24,361 nt of DNA from Hyphochytrium catenoides (taxonomy: Eukaryota; Sar; Hyphochytriomycetes; Hyphochytriales; Hyphochytriaceae): the NCBI GenBank assembly GCA_900088475.1, contig FLMG01004503.1, positions 1 to 24,361 of the forward strand, read 5' to 3'. Shown here piece by piece: positions 1 through 10,231 of this stretch; within the stretch, counting starts at the first letter, position 1; each line of letters opens with the position of its first letter. A program made the position numbers and the translations under genes. The notes below the pieces were generated by a model, which did no database searches, was not told the origin of the DNA, and saw nothing but the letters and a program-made list of their open reading frames with translations.

Positions 1-1
1 T

Positions 2-172
2 CTCGCGACGGCGGAGCTCGATGGTGTTGACATGGCTGCTAGTGGCTCAACTCCTCCCTCTCCTCCTTCTTCTCCGCTTCTCATTACTGAGGAAATTAAC
101 TATGATTCTTCCTTTACTGATGATGAGCAGGGAGCAGATCGAGTTGAGGTGGAAGAGCCTAAGGCTTCTTAG
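2..172 (+). CDS. C-terminal end of a gene cut by the left edge, acidic Ser/Pro-rich tail
   Basis: A frame open from the window edge ends at TAG (170-172). It reads as a low-complexity Ser/Pro stretch (PPSPPSSP) followed by an acidic, non-repetitive tail containing EEINYDSSFTDDEQ and VEVEEPKAS. The tail does not follow the TTC/TCC microsatellite pattern, which is the main reason to think it is translated. No domain is visible and I do not recognise the protein. The start lies outside the window. Downstream, a similar Ser/Pro plus FNYYDSSS reading occurs at about 540-690, possibly a decayed copy. The alternative is chance coding-like sequence in a CT-rich region. Confidence 0.4.
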   Translation, partial: LATAELDGVDMAASGSTPPSPPSSPLLITEEINYDSSFTDDEQGADRVEVEEPKAS

Positions 173-264
173 CTTTTCTTCTCTTTCTCTTTTTCTTCTT
201 CACTTTCTTCTTCTCCTAGATTAGTTTTCATAATAAAGGCCACATCAACCTGAAAAAAATTTAA

Positions 265-700
265 AAAAAAAAACAAAGAAGAAAGCGAGACGAACGAGAG
301 AAAGCAAAGAGTACGAGACTGACACAGAAAAAGACTTGTCATTCGAGCAGACAACTTTGCTATAAAAAAACAGAACTATTCTTCAGTGTGATCGTGCCGC
401 TAGCTCGTCCTCTTGGCCATCATGGGTCTCGGCTGGCAAAGACTCTGACTCTTCATAGCAACAGAATCTCCGCGATTCATGAAGAGAAAGCGCTACAGAT
501 TCTGAAGCGTGTTCCTTATCAGCTTATCAGCAGCTGGACCCCGCTCTAGCTTGCTTGGTGGAGCCTGATGATGATGATCATCATCTCGGCGCCACGCCCT
601 CTTCTTCTTCTTCTTCTCCGTCTCCTGTCATGATCGTCCAAGAGTTCAACTACTATGATTCTTCTTCTCCTACTATCCGACATTGATGGTGGTGAAGGAG
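265..700 (+). pseudogene. Decayed coding-like sequence, perhaps a copy of the upstream gene's tail
   Basis: One frame is open from 265 to 549 without an ATG near its start. It includes a non-repetitive reading (LHSNRISAIHEEKALQILKR at 451-510). A second frame then takes over at about 530: an acidic patch (EPDDDDHH), a Ser run, then VMIVQEFNYYDSSSPT ending at a TGA near 696. The Ser/Pro plus (I/F)NY(Y)DSS order repeats that of the tail at 60-130, so this may be a frameshifted duplicate of the neighbouring gene end. A TTC-repeat tract follows. Neither function nor true homology can be shown by eye. Confidence 0.3.
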
Positions 701-1172
701 GAGGACAATGTACTGAGAAGAGTCCAGGACTCTGTAGCCCTTGCCTCCTCTTCAGTTCTCTTCTTCTTCTCCTCCTCAGTCTCCATCTTCTTCTTCTTCT
801 TTTACTTCTTCTTAGTTAGCAAAAGTAGTAGTACCAGCTATTATCCCCTCTTCCTACTATAAAAATGGAGGAGAAGCAGCAAACCAGAAGAGGAGAAGGC
901 AGCCAAAAGTAAGAGGAGAGACAACTTTTCTCACTACGAGACGAAGGCCCATTGATTGCTTGTAAAAATCTTCTCTATAATTTATAAAAGAAACCCAATG
1001 AATGCTTCTTTCTCCATGAAGATAATGAAGAAGATAGATTTGGAGCAGGAGGAGAGGAAGAAAGGAGCCGTGCAAGAAGAAGAAAGAGGGGACAGGGAAA
1101 GATTAGTAGGAAGGAAGAGCCTAGCAGCTTAAGAAGCACTTGTTTCTCTTCTTTCCTCCTTTCTTCTCTCTT

Positions 1173-1203
<31 letters not shown>
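701..1203. other. Gene-free stretch, TTC/CT and GA low complexity
   Basis: I see no recognisable gene here. The left part is TTC/TCC-rich. The right part is purine-rich on the + strand up to about 1125, then a CT tract (about 1140-1203) that abuts the stop codon of the minus-strand transporter. Read on that gene's strand, the latter is a purine-rich 3' UTR. Confidence 0.6.
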
Positions 1204-1204
<1 letters not shown>

Positions 1205-2571
1205 TATCCTAGGAACCATCCGTACTCTCCGATGAGCATTCCCATGGTGGCTCCTGAGGAAATGCCAAAGAAGAGAGCGGTCACCATGATTGCACCAGCA
1301 CTTTCTCTGTCTTCCAAAGTGCACAGACGCGGTGCTTTGCCCATAGTAACTGTACTAAGAAGTCCGTTGCTGAGACCGATAATGAAGTTCACCAGCAGCT
1401 GCCAGAAGACAGCGAAGCCCGTAGCAGAGCCAAAAATATAGATATCACTCTGCGGATGAGCAAAGAGAAGCGCAGGCAGAAGAAGAATGCGCGCCACGGA
1501 GAGAATGAAGCACAGCTTTAGAGAGAAGAAAGCGTAAGCTCTCTTTCCGCAGAAGACTCGGCCAAAGAAATCTCCATAGTTATAACTCGCAATGATACCA
1601 GGCGAACAGAACCACTTGAGCGCTACCGCGCCCATTGGAAAGAGGCCGTTGAAGCCCGAGCTGCAGCCAAAGCCAGGGAAGAGAGTGAGAGAGACAAAGA
1701 AAATAAGGAACTGAGAGATTGCTGGGAGAGGAATGATGTTGAAGATCCTGCCTAGCGTCTTAACTCTTTGGACAGGACCTTCCTTATCTGCGTGGTTAGC
1801 CAGCGTCGCCTTGTCATTCTCTGCCAGGTAGTAGGCGACAGAAGGGAGACGGATGAGCTTGAAATAGAGATAGACCGCGCTAAAGCAGACCAGGATGAGG
1901 ACGGAGAAGAAGATGTAGAAGCTCTGCTTCGTGCTCTGTTTCTCCTGCGCCGTCCCACCGACAATCAGCCGAATGAGCGTCAACAGCGTGATGTTGATCA
2001 CGCCGGAGGTGACATTTCCAATCTGCACAGCGTTTGTGAAGGCTTCGATCGGAAAAAGCGACGCGATCCCATAGAAGCACGACTCCGTCAGCGAGTTGGC
2101 GAAGCCGATGGAGCCAAAACAGAACAGAATGACCGTGGCGCCGGTCATCTCGCTCACTTCGATGAAGTCCTGAATCAGGATCACCAGCGCGGCCAGGACG
2201 AAGATCGAATAGCCGCTCACAATCCTCGTGGTCACACTGATCTTCTTGTCCAGGCCAAAGATTATTTGGACAACGTGTCCGACCACCATCGGCCAGCTCG
2301 TGACCAGCGTGGTCAGGTACTCGAACTTCACGTTAGGAAACCTTGCCTTGTAATAATCTTGCGCGGAGAGGCAGGAGTAGTACGCCCACAGGACGGAGCC
2401 GTTGAGAAACATGAGAGAGAGAAAGATGAACCGGTGACGCATCTCAAGGTCTCTCTCGATGTGCTCGGGCAGTTCTTCCTTGTCAGGGATGGAGATGATG
2501 GATCCTCCCTCTCCTTGACCCAGGAGCTTTGACTCACGCTCCGAGTGCTTGGAACTTCGGATGGCTGCCAT
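1204..2571 (-). CDS. Equilibrative nucleoside transporter (ENT / SLC29 family), intact single exon
   Basis: This is a 455-residue polytopic membrane protein from ATG at 2571-2569 to TAA at 1206-1204, within the usual ENT length. About 45 hydrophilic residues, probably cytosolic, precede a series of some eleven hydrophobic segments with a longer hydrophilic loop near 250-275, the typical ENT plan. Family hallmarks visible are QIGNVTSGVINITLLTLIR (about 183-201), the SLTLFPG motif (294-300), YNYGDFFGR (330-338, matching the ENT N-x-x-D-x-x-G-R signature) and GLSNGLLSTVTMGKAP (399-414). ENTs move nucleosides or nucleobases across membranes, and in many protists they feed purine salvage; substrate cannot be read from sequence. 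The frame is unbroken, without introns, unlike the two other host transmembrane genes here. Both flanks are purine-rich on the coding strand. Confidence 0.93.
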
Positions 2572-2760
2572 TCTTCTCTCTTTCTCTTTCTTCTTTTAGA
2601 GCCTCTCTCTCTCTTCTCGCTTGGTAAGGAAATGTAGGGTTGCGATAATAAGAGAACGGAGCGAAGAACGTAATGATGGCGCTTTCTCTCTCTAGCTTCT
2701 CGCTTCTCCACTCTTCTCTAGCTAACCCCTAAGGAAACTGTACCATTGGCGCTGCGCAGG
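2572..2760 (-). promoter_or_regulatory. Upstream region of the nucleoside transporter: purine-rich leader and CCAAT-type motif
   Basis: On the coding strand the bases just before the ATG are almost all purines (GA-rich, 2572-2625), as in the leader of the receptor gene at 19598. About 175 bases upstream, GCGCCAATGG (2743-2752, minus orientation) resembles the GGCGCCAATG found, inverted, 80 bases upstream of the receptor gene. A CCAAT-type element is a reasonable guess. No TATA box or transcription start can be placed. Confidence 0.3.
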
Positions 2761-3218
2761 ACAACCACCCGCGCCTAAGGAGAAGAAAGTTGGTGAATGG
2801 CTCTTCTCTCTCTCTCTCTCTCTCTCCCTCTCTCTTTCTTTCTCTGTCCCCTCAATCTGTGGTGAACATTACGAAGCTCTCCGCGTTTGCCTTGCCTTTG
2901 GGGTTCCATGCACGCTTTGTTTATCTCTTCCTCTATGTCAAGGCTTTCTACAATAGAATCTGTTCTTGCTAAAGAGGAAGAGAGAGGAGGAGAGAGAGAG
3001 AGAGAGAACCGACAAGGATAACAAGCAATAGAATTTTACTTCTATTATTACGTGGTAGTTCTCTTCTTCGTCTTCTATTCCCTTCTCCATAGAGTGAAGT
3101 ATTGCCATCATCAGAAAGAGTTGATAGAGGAAGCAGAGATGAGGATCGCTTACAGAGGGAGAAAAAAGAGAAAGAAAGAAGAGACTTAGAGATAGTGTTA
3201 TTACAATTGAGCAAAAAT

Positions 3219-3219
3219 G

Positions 3220-3262
<43 letters not shown>
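3219..3262. repeat. (GA)n microsatellite
   Basis: A near-perfect GA dinucleotide run of about 40 bases, the only long purine run on the + strand in an otherwise pyrimidine-rich stretch. Confidence 0.95.
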
Positions 3263-3271
<9 letters not shown>

Positions 3272-3455
3272 GAGGTCAAGAGAGAGAAGGCTTCTGCAGC
3301 ATCGTTTCAGTGCTTCTGATCTCTTAGGCCTGCACTCCTCAGCTCTCTCCTCCTCCATTTCTTTCCTCTGACTCTAGGTTGCAGCAGTCTTTTCTTCTTA
3401 ACCCAGCAACCTTATTCTCTCTTCCAGCGCATTCTTCTCTCCTTCTAATCATCTT

Positions 3456-3498
3456 ATCTCTCTCTCTCTCTCTCTCGCTCGCTCGCTCGCTCGCTCTC

Positions 3499-3529
<31 letters not shown>

Positions 3530-3540
3530 CATCTCTCTCT
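3456..3540. repeat. (CT)n with embedded (CGCT)n microsatellite
   Basis: A CT run interrupted by about five tetranucleotide units CGCT (about 3475-3494), then CT/CTTT again. Confidence 0.95.
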
Positions 3541-4238
3541 TCACTCATATGTATAGCTATCTATCCTGTGTCTCTCTCTCTGTCTCGATCCCTACTTCTG
3601 CTCTTCTTCTTGCTTTATCCTCCCGTAACTCTCGCCAAATTTAGGTTGTGGCTGCTTTTATGTCTTCCGTGCGTCTCTTTTGCGCACTCTGTCTCTATCT
3701 ACTTCTAAATGTTACTCTAATGACCCTGTCTCTCTTTTCAATCTGTCTAGATTCCTAAATAACACCCGAAACCAGTACAGAACTTAACAGCCTTGTAAAA
3801 CGGTAGTCGTCGTCTGATTCCAAAACTAGCAAGTCTTTGCCGAAACTGATTCTTCTTTGATAGATCTTTATTTTGTACTTTATCAATGTTGGTACGTAGT
3901 AAATGCGGTGATTATCTTCGGTAACTAGGAGTGCCGACCCGCAGTCTCCTGTCTTTTATTCGGTGTTCCGCTCTTTTCTAGCATATCTTCGTCTCGCAAT
4001 TTCGGTTATTATTATTATTCCTTTCTTTCTCTCTTTCTTTCGCCCACTGTCTTGTCTTTCTCCATGAATCCATCCATCTCTCTCTTTTCCACTCTGTCTC
4101 TAATCTGGTTCTCTTACCCTCTCTCTTTAAATCTATCGATCGATCGATCGCTATATCTATGTGTCTATCTCTTTCACTCTTCTCCGTCTCTATATCTCTC
4201 TCTACTGTCGACTACTTTATCTATCTCTTCCACTTGAC

Positions 4239-4240
<2 letters not shown>

Positions 4241-4286
<46 letters not shown>
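4241..4286. repeat. (CT)n microsatellite
   Basis: A perfect CT dinucleotide run of over 40 bases. Confidence 0.95.
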
Positions 4287-4288
<2 letters not shown>

Positions 4289-4738
4289 GTCGCTCTTGTT
4301 TCTCCGTTGTCCTTGATCACTCTGTCTCTGACAGTAGTTGCAATCTTGCTCGGGCTTGTACACCATTCGTGTCTCTCTCTGTCCCTCTCTTCTTTGCGGT
4401 TCTGCTTCTCTTGGGTTCTTTTCTATGTCTTTGCCCTATCAACTCCCCTTTCCCTCGCCTCGATTTTCTCTTTCTCTCTCACTCATCCTCTCTTTGCTCT
4501 CTCTCTCTCCTTGCTCTTCTCAAGGCTGCTTCCTGATGATCTCTCCCACAGGGAAGAGGAAAGCAGAAGCATCCCTTCCTCGCCAAGAACAAAGCGTCAT
4601 GATGCCCGTCTAAGACCCAGCGCCAGCAGAATCTCTTCAAACAAGCAGAATCATCCTTCCTACCGTACATTTTCCTCTCCCTTTCAATCTCTTTCGTTTC
4701 CCTCTCTCCTTCTGCTCCTGTGCACTGTACACTCTTTC

Positions 4739-4770
<32 letters not shown>

Positions 4771-4790
4771 TTCTCTCTCTCTCTCTCTGT
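4739..4790. repeat. (CT)n microsatellite
   Basis: CT run with occasional CTTT interruptions. Confidence 0.9.
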
Positions 4791-5387
4791 CTTCCTTTAT
4801 CACTTCATCACTCTATTCCGCGTCTTGGTCGCTCGCCCTCATCAGTCAAGAGAGCGAACACGAGAAGCGCGTCCCATCTTCGTTGGACCGTGGCGGGATA
4901 GAATGTCTCCGAGTTATCCTCCTTCTTCCTTTTGACGACAATGTCCCCCATTTCTTTCTCTTTCTCTCCCTTTTCTTCACGATCAAGGGAAAGAAATGCG
5001 GGACTTTTTCCTGAGAGCCACAACTGTGTGCATCGCCTCTTCCCCTGTCCTTGCCTGTCGTACAGAAGAGAACTAAGTATAAGGAGAGAAAGGTGGACCC
5101 CTCTGCGCAGCTGTTATTTCCTCCGTACGTTCCCATCAGCCTGGCCCATGTTACTCATGGACAGCAACAGAAGTCGTCAGAGTGACATCCAATCCTCCCT
5201 TCTCTCCCTTTGTCTCCCCTTCTTCTCTTTATTTGTTGCTGCCTCTTGGTGTCATATCTCTCTCTTTCGCTGTCTCTCTTTCTCTCTCTCTCTGTGTCTC
5301 TCTTTCCCTGCCAAGACCTCTTCCCCCATTCGTGTCTTCTGCCATCTTGTTGTCTCTCTGTATGTCTCCCCTCTCTTTCTCTCTTCC

Positions 5388-5389
<2 letters not shown>

Positions 5390-5442
<53 letters not shown>
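5390..5442. repeat. (CT)n microsatellite
   Basis: A perfect CT run of about 50 bases, one of the longest in the window. Confidence 0.95.
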
Positions 5443-5660
5443 TCTCTCCTTCTCCCATTCTCTGCGGCCCTGATGAGCTCTTGACGCCTGATTTCTTCTA
5501 AAGAGAAAACGGACGAGGATGCCAGAAAGGTTGAACTCTGACCGCAACCTCTCTGAGTAGCCCGCACTCAGGAACCTGCTGCTCTTAGGAATGACTGACT
5601 ATCAAGAAGAAGAGATAAACATCCTCCCGCAGCCAGCCCGCAGAGAACCAGACTGCATCC

Positions 5661-5705
5661 ATAGACAAGCTCACCAGCCGATAGACAAGCTCACCAGCCG
5701 ATAGA
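5661..5705. repeat. 20-base tandem repeat, two full copies plus a partial third
   Basis: The unit ATAGACAAGCTCACCAGCCG occurs at 5661-5680 and 5681-5700 with no mismatch, then a partial third copy begins at 5701. Perfect identity suggests a recent slippage duplication in otherwise non-repetitive DNA. Confidence 0.95.
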
Positions 5706-5769
5706 ACAAGGTTTTTGCCTTGCCAGTGGTGGCTGCACCTGCTGTCTCCGTCATCCCTTGTCGCTTTAG

Positions 5770-6505
5770 TCTCTTGGACGAGTAGCAGAGGATCACACTT
5801 AGGGTTTGGCTTTAGTTAGGCTCACAGCGCTCTCCACTCGCCCTAGAAGCTGGCTCGTGACTGCTCATGAGATCACCTGGAGCTTGATCTCTGCTGAGGA
5901 TCTCGGTGGCAGGGCATTAGAATGCTGACCTCATGGTGCTTCTCTCCTCCTGCCAGTAGGAGGATAGGGCTCCCAGAGGAAACAGGACTGGATATCGGCT
6001 TATCAGGAAGCTAAAAGAGGCTTTCTTTCCCTACGTTAGAATGGAAAGAGCAGCAGTCTTGAGAGCTCACTCGCCGAGAGGAACGGGCTTTATTAGACGA
6101 CAGAGTAAGGAGTTAGGCGGAGACCTACTACTCGGTGAGGAGCTAGAGCCACTAATAAGGAAAGTACCTTCTTGATGCATTCAATGATGAACAGAAGTTC
6201 TCGGTTAGGGTGGCGTGAAGAGGCCGTCAAAGCCGCCCCTGATCGTTGTGAGAAGGGAAGCGCCTGAAGCTGCTACTGCAGCAGGCAGGAGACTCATGAT
6301 CGTTGTCATCATCTCTCCCGTGCGAGATATCGCTGTGAGGAGTGAGCAGTCCAGTGCAATGTATGAGGTCAGACAAAGGGAACAGCCACCAGAAAGAATC
6401 CTGGCTGCTGAGACAAGCAGGAGGAAGCATCACCCGTGTCGAGGACAGACCCTACTTCCTTGAGGTTTGAAAATCAAATAGAAGAAGTAGCGAGCATCAC
6501 GCTGT
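5770..6505 (+). mobile_element. Decayed copy of the same non-LTR retrotransposon family, 3' part only
   Basis: This stretch aligns by eye, collinearly and in the same orientation, with about 14870-15684 of the better-preserved element. Clear anchors are ACTCGCCCTA at 5837 with CTGGCTCGTGACTGC just after it (compare 14942 and 14956), TGGAGCTTG (5878; 14983), ATGGT followed by TTCTCTCC (5933; 15036), TCGGCTTAT (5995; 15088), a GTGCA(G)/ATG/GGTC stretch near 6340-6370 (15430-15460), and an AAA-rich end with GTAG before the telomere repeats. Many substitutions and indels have destroyed the reading frame. It carries only the C-terminal coding part and 3' UTR. The right end meets TTAGGG repeats at 6506, as in the other copy. 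The left limit is uncertain. Confidence 0.72.
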
Positions 6506-6531
6506 CTAGGGTTAGGGTTAGCGCTAGGGTT
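6506..6531 (+). repeat. Short interstitial telomere-type (TTAGGG) array
   Basis: TAGGGTTAGGGTTAG, then a variant GCGC and another TAGGGTT, with the G-rich strand on +. It sits exactly where the decayed retroelement copy ends. Confidence 0.85.
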
Positions 6532-7430
6532 GCTCCGTACGGGAGGACAGCAAGCGCGCCTTGAAATAATGATTGCCTCTGGACCTCAAGCCGCTGGCAT
6601 CGCAGCGGGAAAGAGCCCTTCCTTGACGTCTCAGGATCCTTGTTGGACAGTATCGTACACTTGGAGACGACAGGGAGGAGGAGGAACAACAACGGAGAAA
6701 GTCAGCCTAAAGCATGATGATTCTTCTCTCGGAGCTCGAAAGCCGCCTTCTTCCCTTCTCCTCCTCCTGCCTCCGATCCTCTCATCACTGATAAGAGTAT
6801 CGTCACTATCCTTCCTACTATGGAGACGGCTCACGGAGTGCGAGAGGATGATGTTCAACCTTGACAAGTTCATAATTTCTTTAGCAGCACCGCAGCTTCT
6901 TCTTCTGCTTGTTGTTCCAAGGGACAAGACAAAGGAGAAAAGTAAGGCTGGACGGACCACCAGCAGAGAGGACAGCCCAGGCGCTGTGACGGGAAAGAGG
7001 GAAGGAACATCGTTTAGGGAAAGAAAGGTAGACGGGAACAGCAGTGATCTTCTCTTTCCCTCCGCGTGTCTCCTCTTTTCCTCCGTGTGCCTCTCTCTCT
7101 TTCGACGTGGAAGGTGGCTCACTTAGTCATTGCCTAATGACGGGGATGACGGCTTCAAGAATCAGCAAAGAAGAAAGAGAGAACAGTGCTCTGGAGGGAG
7201 AGAGAGAGAGAGAAGAAAGAGAACTCTCTGTTCGTCGATTTTGAGCGGACATGACCACCTGTGCTGTCTTCAAACCCCGCCGCATGCTAGTTTGCTCCTA
7301 GGTAATTTTTCAAAAGTGGAAAACATTTGTCGAGAAGAGGAGAGGGAGAAGAATGCTCTCTGCTGCTGCTTCTCTCCTTCCGTCTTTCCCTTCCCCCAGT
7401 GATAGCACCGTCTACGTCTCTCCTCTTTCT
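6532..7430. other. Gene-free stretch of mixed composition
   Basis: I see no recognisable gene. Open frames occur on both strands (6530-7126 + and 6631-7122 -) but show no domain, membrane pattern or splice-site support. The sequence is less repetitive than its surroundings, with purine-rich tracts at 6900-7050 and 7170-7240. Confidence 0.5.
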
Positions 7431-7811
7431 TCCGTCTTTTCCTTTACATAAAAGACCGTCCTCCGTCTCTTCTGCTTTCACGAAGTCTCTTTCTCTTTTC
7501 TCTTCTTCTTCGTGGGCTCATCAGCACTAGCTCACTAGCGGAAGAGAGGAAGTCTCCAGAAGAAAGAACAGCCGAAAGAGAGAAAGAACTAGTGGAGAGA
7601 CAGACAAATCAATGGAAACATGTCTAACACAGGGAGAGAGAGAAAAAGAGAGAGAGAGAGAGGGGCAGATAGGAGTCTCACTCTACTCTCGGCTCTTCTG
7701 TCCCAAGCATTGGTGCCGGAAAGTAAGAGAAGGATAGGAGAAAGCAGCAGGCCATAGAGATTCTATAAAGTTATAGAGAGAGAGAGAGAGAGAGAGAGAA
7801 AGAAAGAGAAG
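7431..7811 (+). repeat. Duplicate of the upstream region of the 7TM-RGS gene
   Basis: Collinear with about 19290-19597. Shared blocks include CTCATCAG/CCCATCAG, TCACTAGCGGAAGA (7532; 19344), CCCAAGCATTGG (7702; 19503), the bases after it (GTGCCGGAAA against GCGCCAGAAA), AGGAGAAAG, and the GA tract just before the ATG. Divergence grows leftwards, so the left limit is approximate. With the exon that follows, about 0.4-0.5 kb was copied, including the putative promoter. Confidence 0.8.
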
Positions 7812-7953
7812 ATGGCTTCTCCCTCTCCCTCGCGCCCGACTTATGAAGGCGCCTGGGCAAAGAGAATGGGAAGAGATCGGCGGACTCAATTATCAAAAAG
7901 CCTATGCAACTTCTTACTCCCAGCCTCTTGCCATCACTCTCTTCTTTAGAGAG
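7812..7953 (+). pseudogene. Frameshifted duplicate of exon 1 of the 7TM-RGS gene
   Basis: Nearly identical to exon 1 at 19598-19738, from ATG through the beginning of the first membrane segment. It is 142 bases against 141: one extra G (GGGAAGAG near 7867, against GGAAGAG near 19652) shifts the frame after AWAKRM, and translation stops at TAG (7947-7949). A good donor (GTGAGA, 7954) follows, but no exon 2-5 homologue lies downstream; the next gene is on the opposite strand. It is therefore a dead fragment, or at most a transcribed non-coding exon. The other differences are scattered substitutions. A single-base assembly error could explain the shift but not the missing exons. Confidence 0.88.
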
Positions 7954-8060
7954 GTGAGAAAGAGAGAGAGCAACCTTTCTCTCTTGATCGCTCCCCAATC
8001 TCAGCTTTTGTTGCCCTTCCCGCTTGTCCCGAGTTTCCTTCTCATCTTTCACCTCGCCAA

Positions 8061-8109
<49 letters not shown>

Positions 8110-8362
8110 CTCTCTCTCTCTCTCTCTCTCTCTCCCCCTTTCCCTCTCCCTCTCTCTCTCGCTCTCTTCCGCAAGCATTCCATTTTATTGACCTCAAGGG
8201 GCTTAAAAGCCTCTCACTGAACTTATACCATCCTCTCTCAGTCAAGTCAATCATCAACGCGGTCAGACACTATCGAGCACGCCTTGTCACGCGAGGAAGA
8301 GATAGCAAAAAAACCTTGGACAGCTCTTCTTTGTCCGTTCTTTCTGTCCTGATCCTTTGACT
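7954..8362. other. Gene-free stretch between duplicated exon and the BT1 transporter 3' end
   Basis: It contains a long CT microsatellite (8062-8134) and, from about 8300 to 8362, purine-rich sequence when read on the minus strand, fitting a 3' UTR of the minus-strand transporter gene. I see no further gene. Confidence 0.6.
8062..8165. repeat. (CT)n microsatellite
   Basis: CT run of more than 70 bases with a single GTT interruption (8107), continuing as CCCTCT-type repeats. Confidence 0.95.
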
Positions 8363-9659
8363 CTAAGGCGTGCCTGGAGACCAGAGGCTGGGGTCACAGA
8401 CCCACGAGGCTGGCACTTCCTCAGGCGCCGCTTCACTGGCCAGCGCCTTCGCAGCCAGACAATCCGTGCCTGTCGGACTGTCTCCGCCCACAAACGCCCA
8501 GCAGGACGTCGAAGGCACAATCGAGAGGACGTTGACGATCGTGCCGTAGAGAAGACAGAACGCCACGAAGGCAATCAGAAGCTGCGCCACGCGCGGGCTG
8601 CGTGTACTGCGCGCGAGAAGCTCTCTGCATTCTTTCCTTTGCGGAGGCAGCAGCGGCAAGAAGGCGAAGGACATGGGGTTGATGGCAGTCACGAGGAGCG
8701 TGAGATATGTGAATCGCCAGCGGACAGCCGTGGTGTCTCCATCGGCCCAGCACGGGTTCAGATAATGCACATCGACGTTGAACGGCCCGGCCAGCTGGCT
8801 GGAGATGGCGGAAGTGAAAGGCCCGATCATGTTGGAGCACGTGGTCACCAGCGCGTAGGTGATCGCCTCCAGACCTGGAGGCGCAACCTCGAGGATGCAG
8901 GTGAGGCCCACCATGTAGCTCCAGGAGACCACGAAGGTCGACGAGAGCATGGTGCACATGAGGAAGTAAGGGTTGCGCCGGACATCCCAGACCTGGAGGA
9001 AGTAGAGCTGATTGAAGAATGTGCTGAGCAGCGAGGTGATGATGATGAGATAGCGCCAGTTCGTGTTGAGGAAGTGATACTTCATCAGAGAGAGGCCGAT
9101 GATCGTGATGACATCGGAAAAGACGTTGATCAGAGAGTTCTGCAGCGGCGTGAGCTTCCACCCAGTAATGATAAGACTGAGCCTGAGCTTGGTTCGTGAT
9201 CCCGACGAAGAGACCGTTCAGAATGGTCCAGACGACGATCTGCCAGACAGCGCGGAGCTGCAGCGTCTCATAAAACTCTTTGGTCATAGGGACGGCCGGG
9301 CTCTTTCTCTTCTCTCAAGCGGAAGAAAAGAGGAAGAGGAAGGACCGTCAGCCCAAAGATTGTCCAGCCAAACTGAGGAATGGTCAGGCCCCATGTGAAG
9401 TCTCCGCCATACTCCTCGCTGTTGAAGGCAAACGCGGTCAGCAGCGCAGCCACAGCGCCAGACACTTCTCTGACGAGATAGACCGTCGTCTGCGCCTTTC
9501 CTCTCACGTCAATGTGCTCGTGATGGGCAATCCAGACCATGAAGCCGTCTGCAGCGCTGTGGCGGGGGGAGAGAGGCAGAAGCAAGGGAAAGTTAGGTGG
9601 GCTGGTGCGAGGCAGAGGGAAAGAGAGGATGTACGAAGAGAAGAGAGAGAAAGGGAGAG

Positions 9660-9774
9660 GGTGGCAGAATGGGAGAGAATGGGAGAGAAAGGGGGAGAGA
9701 AAAGGGGGAAAAGGGGGAAAAGGGGAGGGGGGGAGACAAAGAGAGGGGGGAGAGAGAGAGAGAAAGAAAGAAAA

Positions 9775-9807
<33 letters not shown>

Positions 9808-9808
9808 C
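9660..9808. repeat. Purine-only tract in BT1 intron 3
   Basis: GGGAGAGAAAGG, GGGGGAAAA and (GA)n blocks run for about 150 bases, almost wholly purine on the + strand, hence pyrimidine on the coding strand of the host gene's intron. Confidence 0.9.
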
Positions 9809-10009
9809 AAGGATCATATAAGAAGAGCCAATAGAAAGTAGGGCAGAAAGGAACTTATACATTGGCGAACATGTAGCTGTGAGCCCGACAAGCGGCGGCG
9901 ACGGCGGAGGACGATGCGTAGAGACAAGCCAAGATGAGGAGAGAAGAAACAGAAGTCGTTAGCCCCGGAGAGTCATCGTAACGGTCCGATCAGAGGGAGT
10001 AGAAGGACG

Positions 10010-10189
10010 AGAGAGAGAGAGAGAGAGAGGAAAAAGAAAAGAGAATTGAAAGAGTGCGAGTAAGAGAGAGTATGAGTAAGAGAGAGTGAGTAAGAGAGAG
10101 TAAGAGAGAGAGAGAGAGAGTAAGAGAGAGAGAGAGAGAGAGTGAGTAAGAGAGGGCGCAAGAGAGAGAGCGAAAGAGAGAGTGAGAGT

Positions 10190-10227
<38 letters not shown>
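10010..10227. repeat. (GA)n / (GAGTAA)n compound repeat in BT1 intron 2
   Basis: GA runs are interspersed with GAGTAAGAGAGA units and end in about 30 bases of pure GA. A short inverted repeat, GACACTT-A-AAGTGTC (10239-10253), lies just right of it. Confidence 0.9.

Positions 10228-10231
<4 letters not shown>

Larger units (their letters stand above)
2761..5660. other. Three-kilobase gene-poor stretch dominated by CT and GA microsatellites
   Basis: I found no gene I can support. Several long open frames here are Ser/Leu translations of CT tracts. Non-repetitive islands occur at about 3710-4010, 4530-4690, 4840-5170 and 5450-5660. At about 4552 a CT tract ends in CCCACAG, followed by a short open reading ending KQKHPFLAKNKAS and a stop; it looks like an acceptor plus a terminal exon, but nothing else supports a gene. 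Given that introns in this locus are CT-rich on the coding strand, part of this block could be introns of an unrecognised + strand gene. Confidence 0.5.

Noticed and set aside
1768-2532. 254-codon open frame on the + strand
   Set aside because: It is the antisense shadow of the nucleoside transporter, whose minus-strand reading has clear family motifs.
3100-5560. Many long open frames rich in Ser/Leu or Arg/Glu
   Set aside because: They are translations of CT/GA microsatellites, which are open in several frames on both strands; no domains or splice support.
6215-6440. Minus-strand hydrophobic reading that briefly looked like a nucleoside-transporter relic
   Set aside because: The order of ENT-like pieces was wrong, and the same DNA aligns better on the + strand with the 3' part of the retroelement.
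8357-9199. 280-codon open frame on the + strand
   Set aside because: Antisense shadow of the last BT1 exon; charged, compositionally odd and without family motifs.
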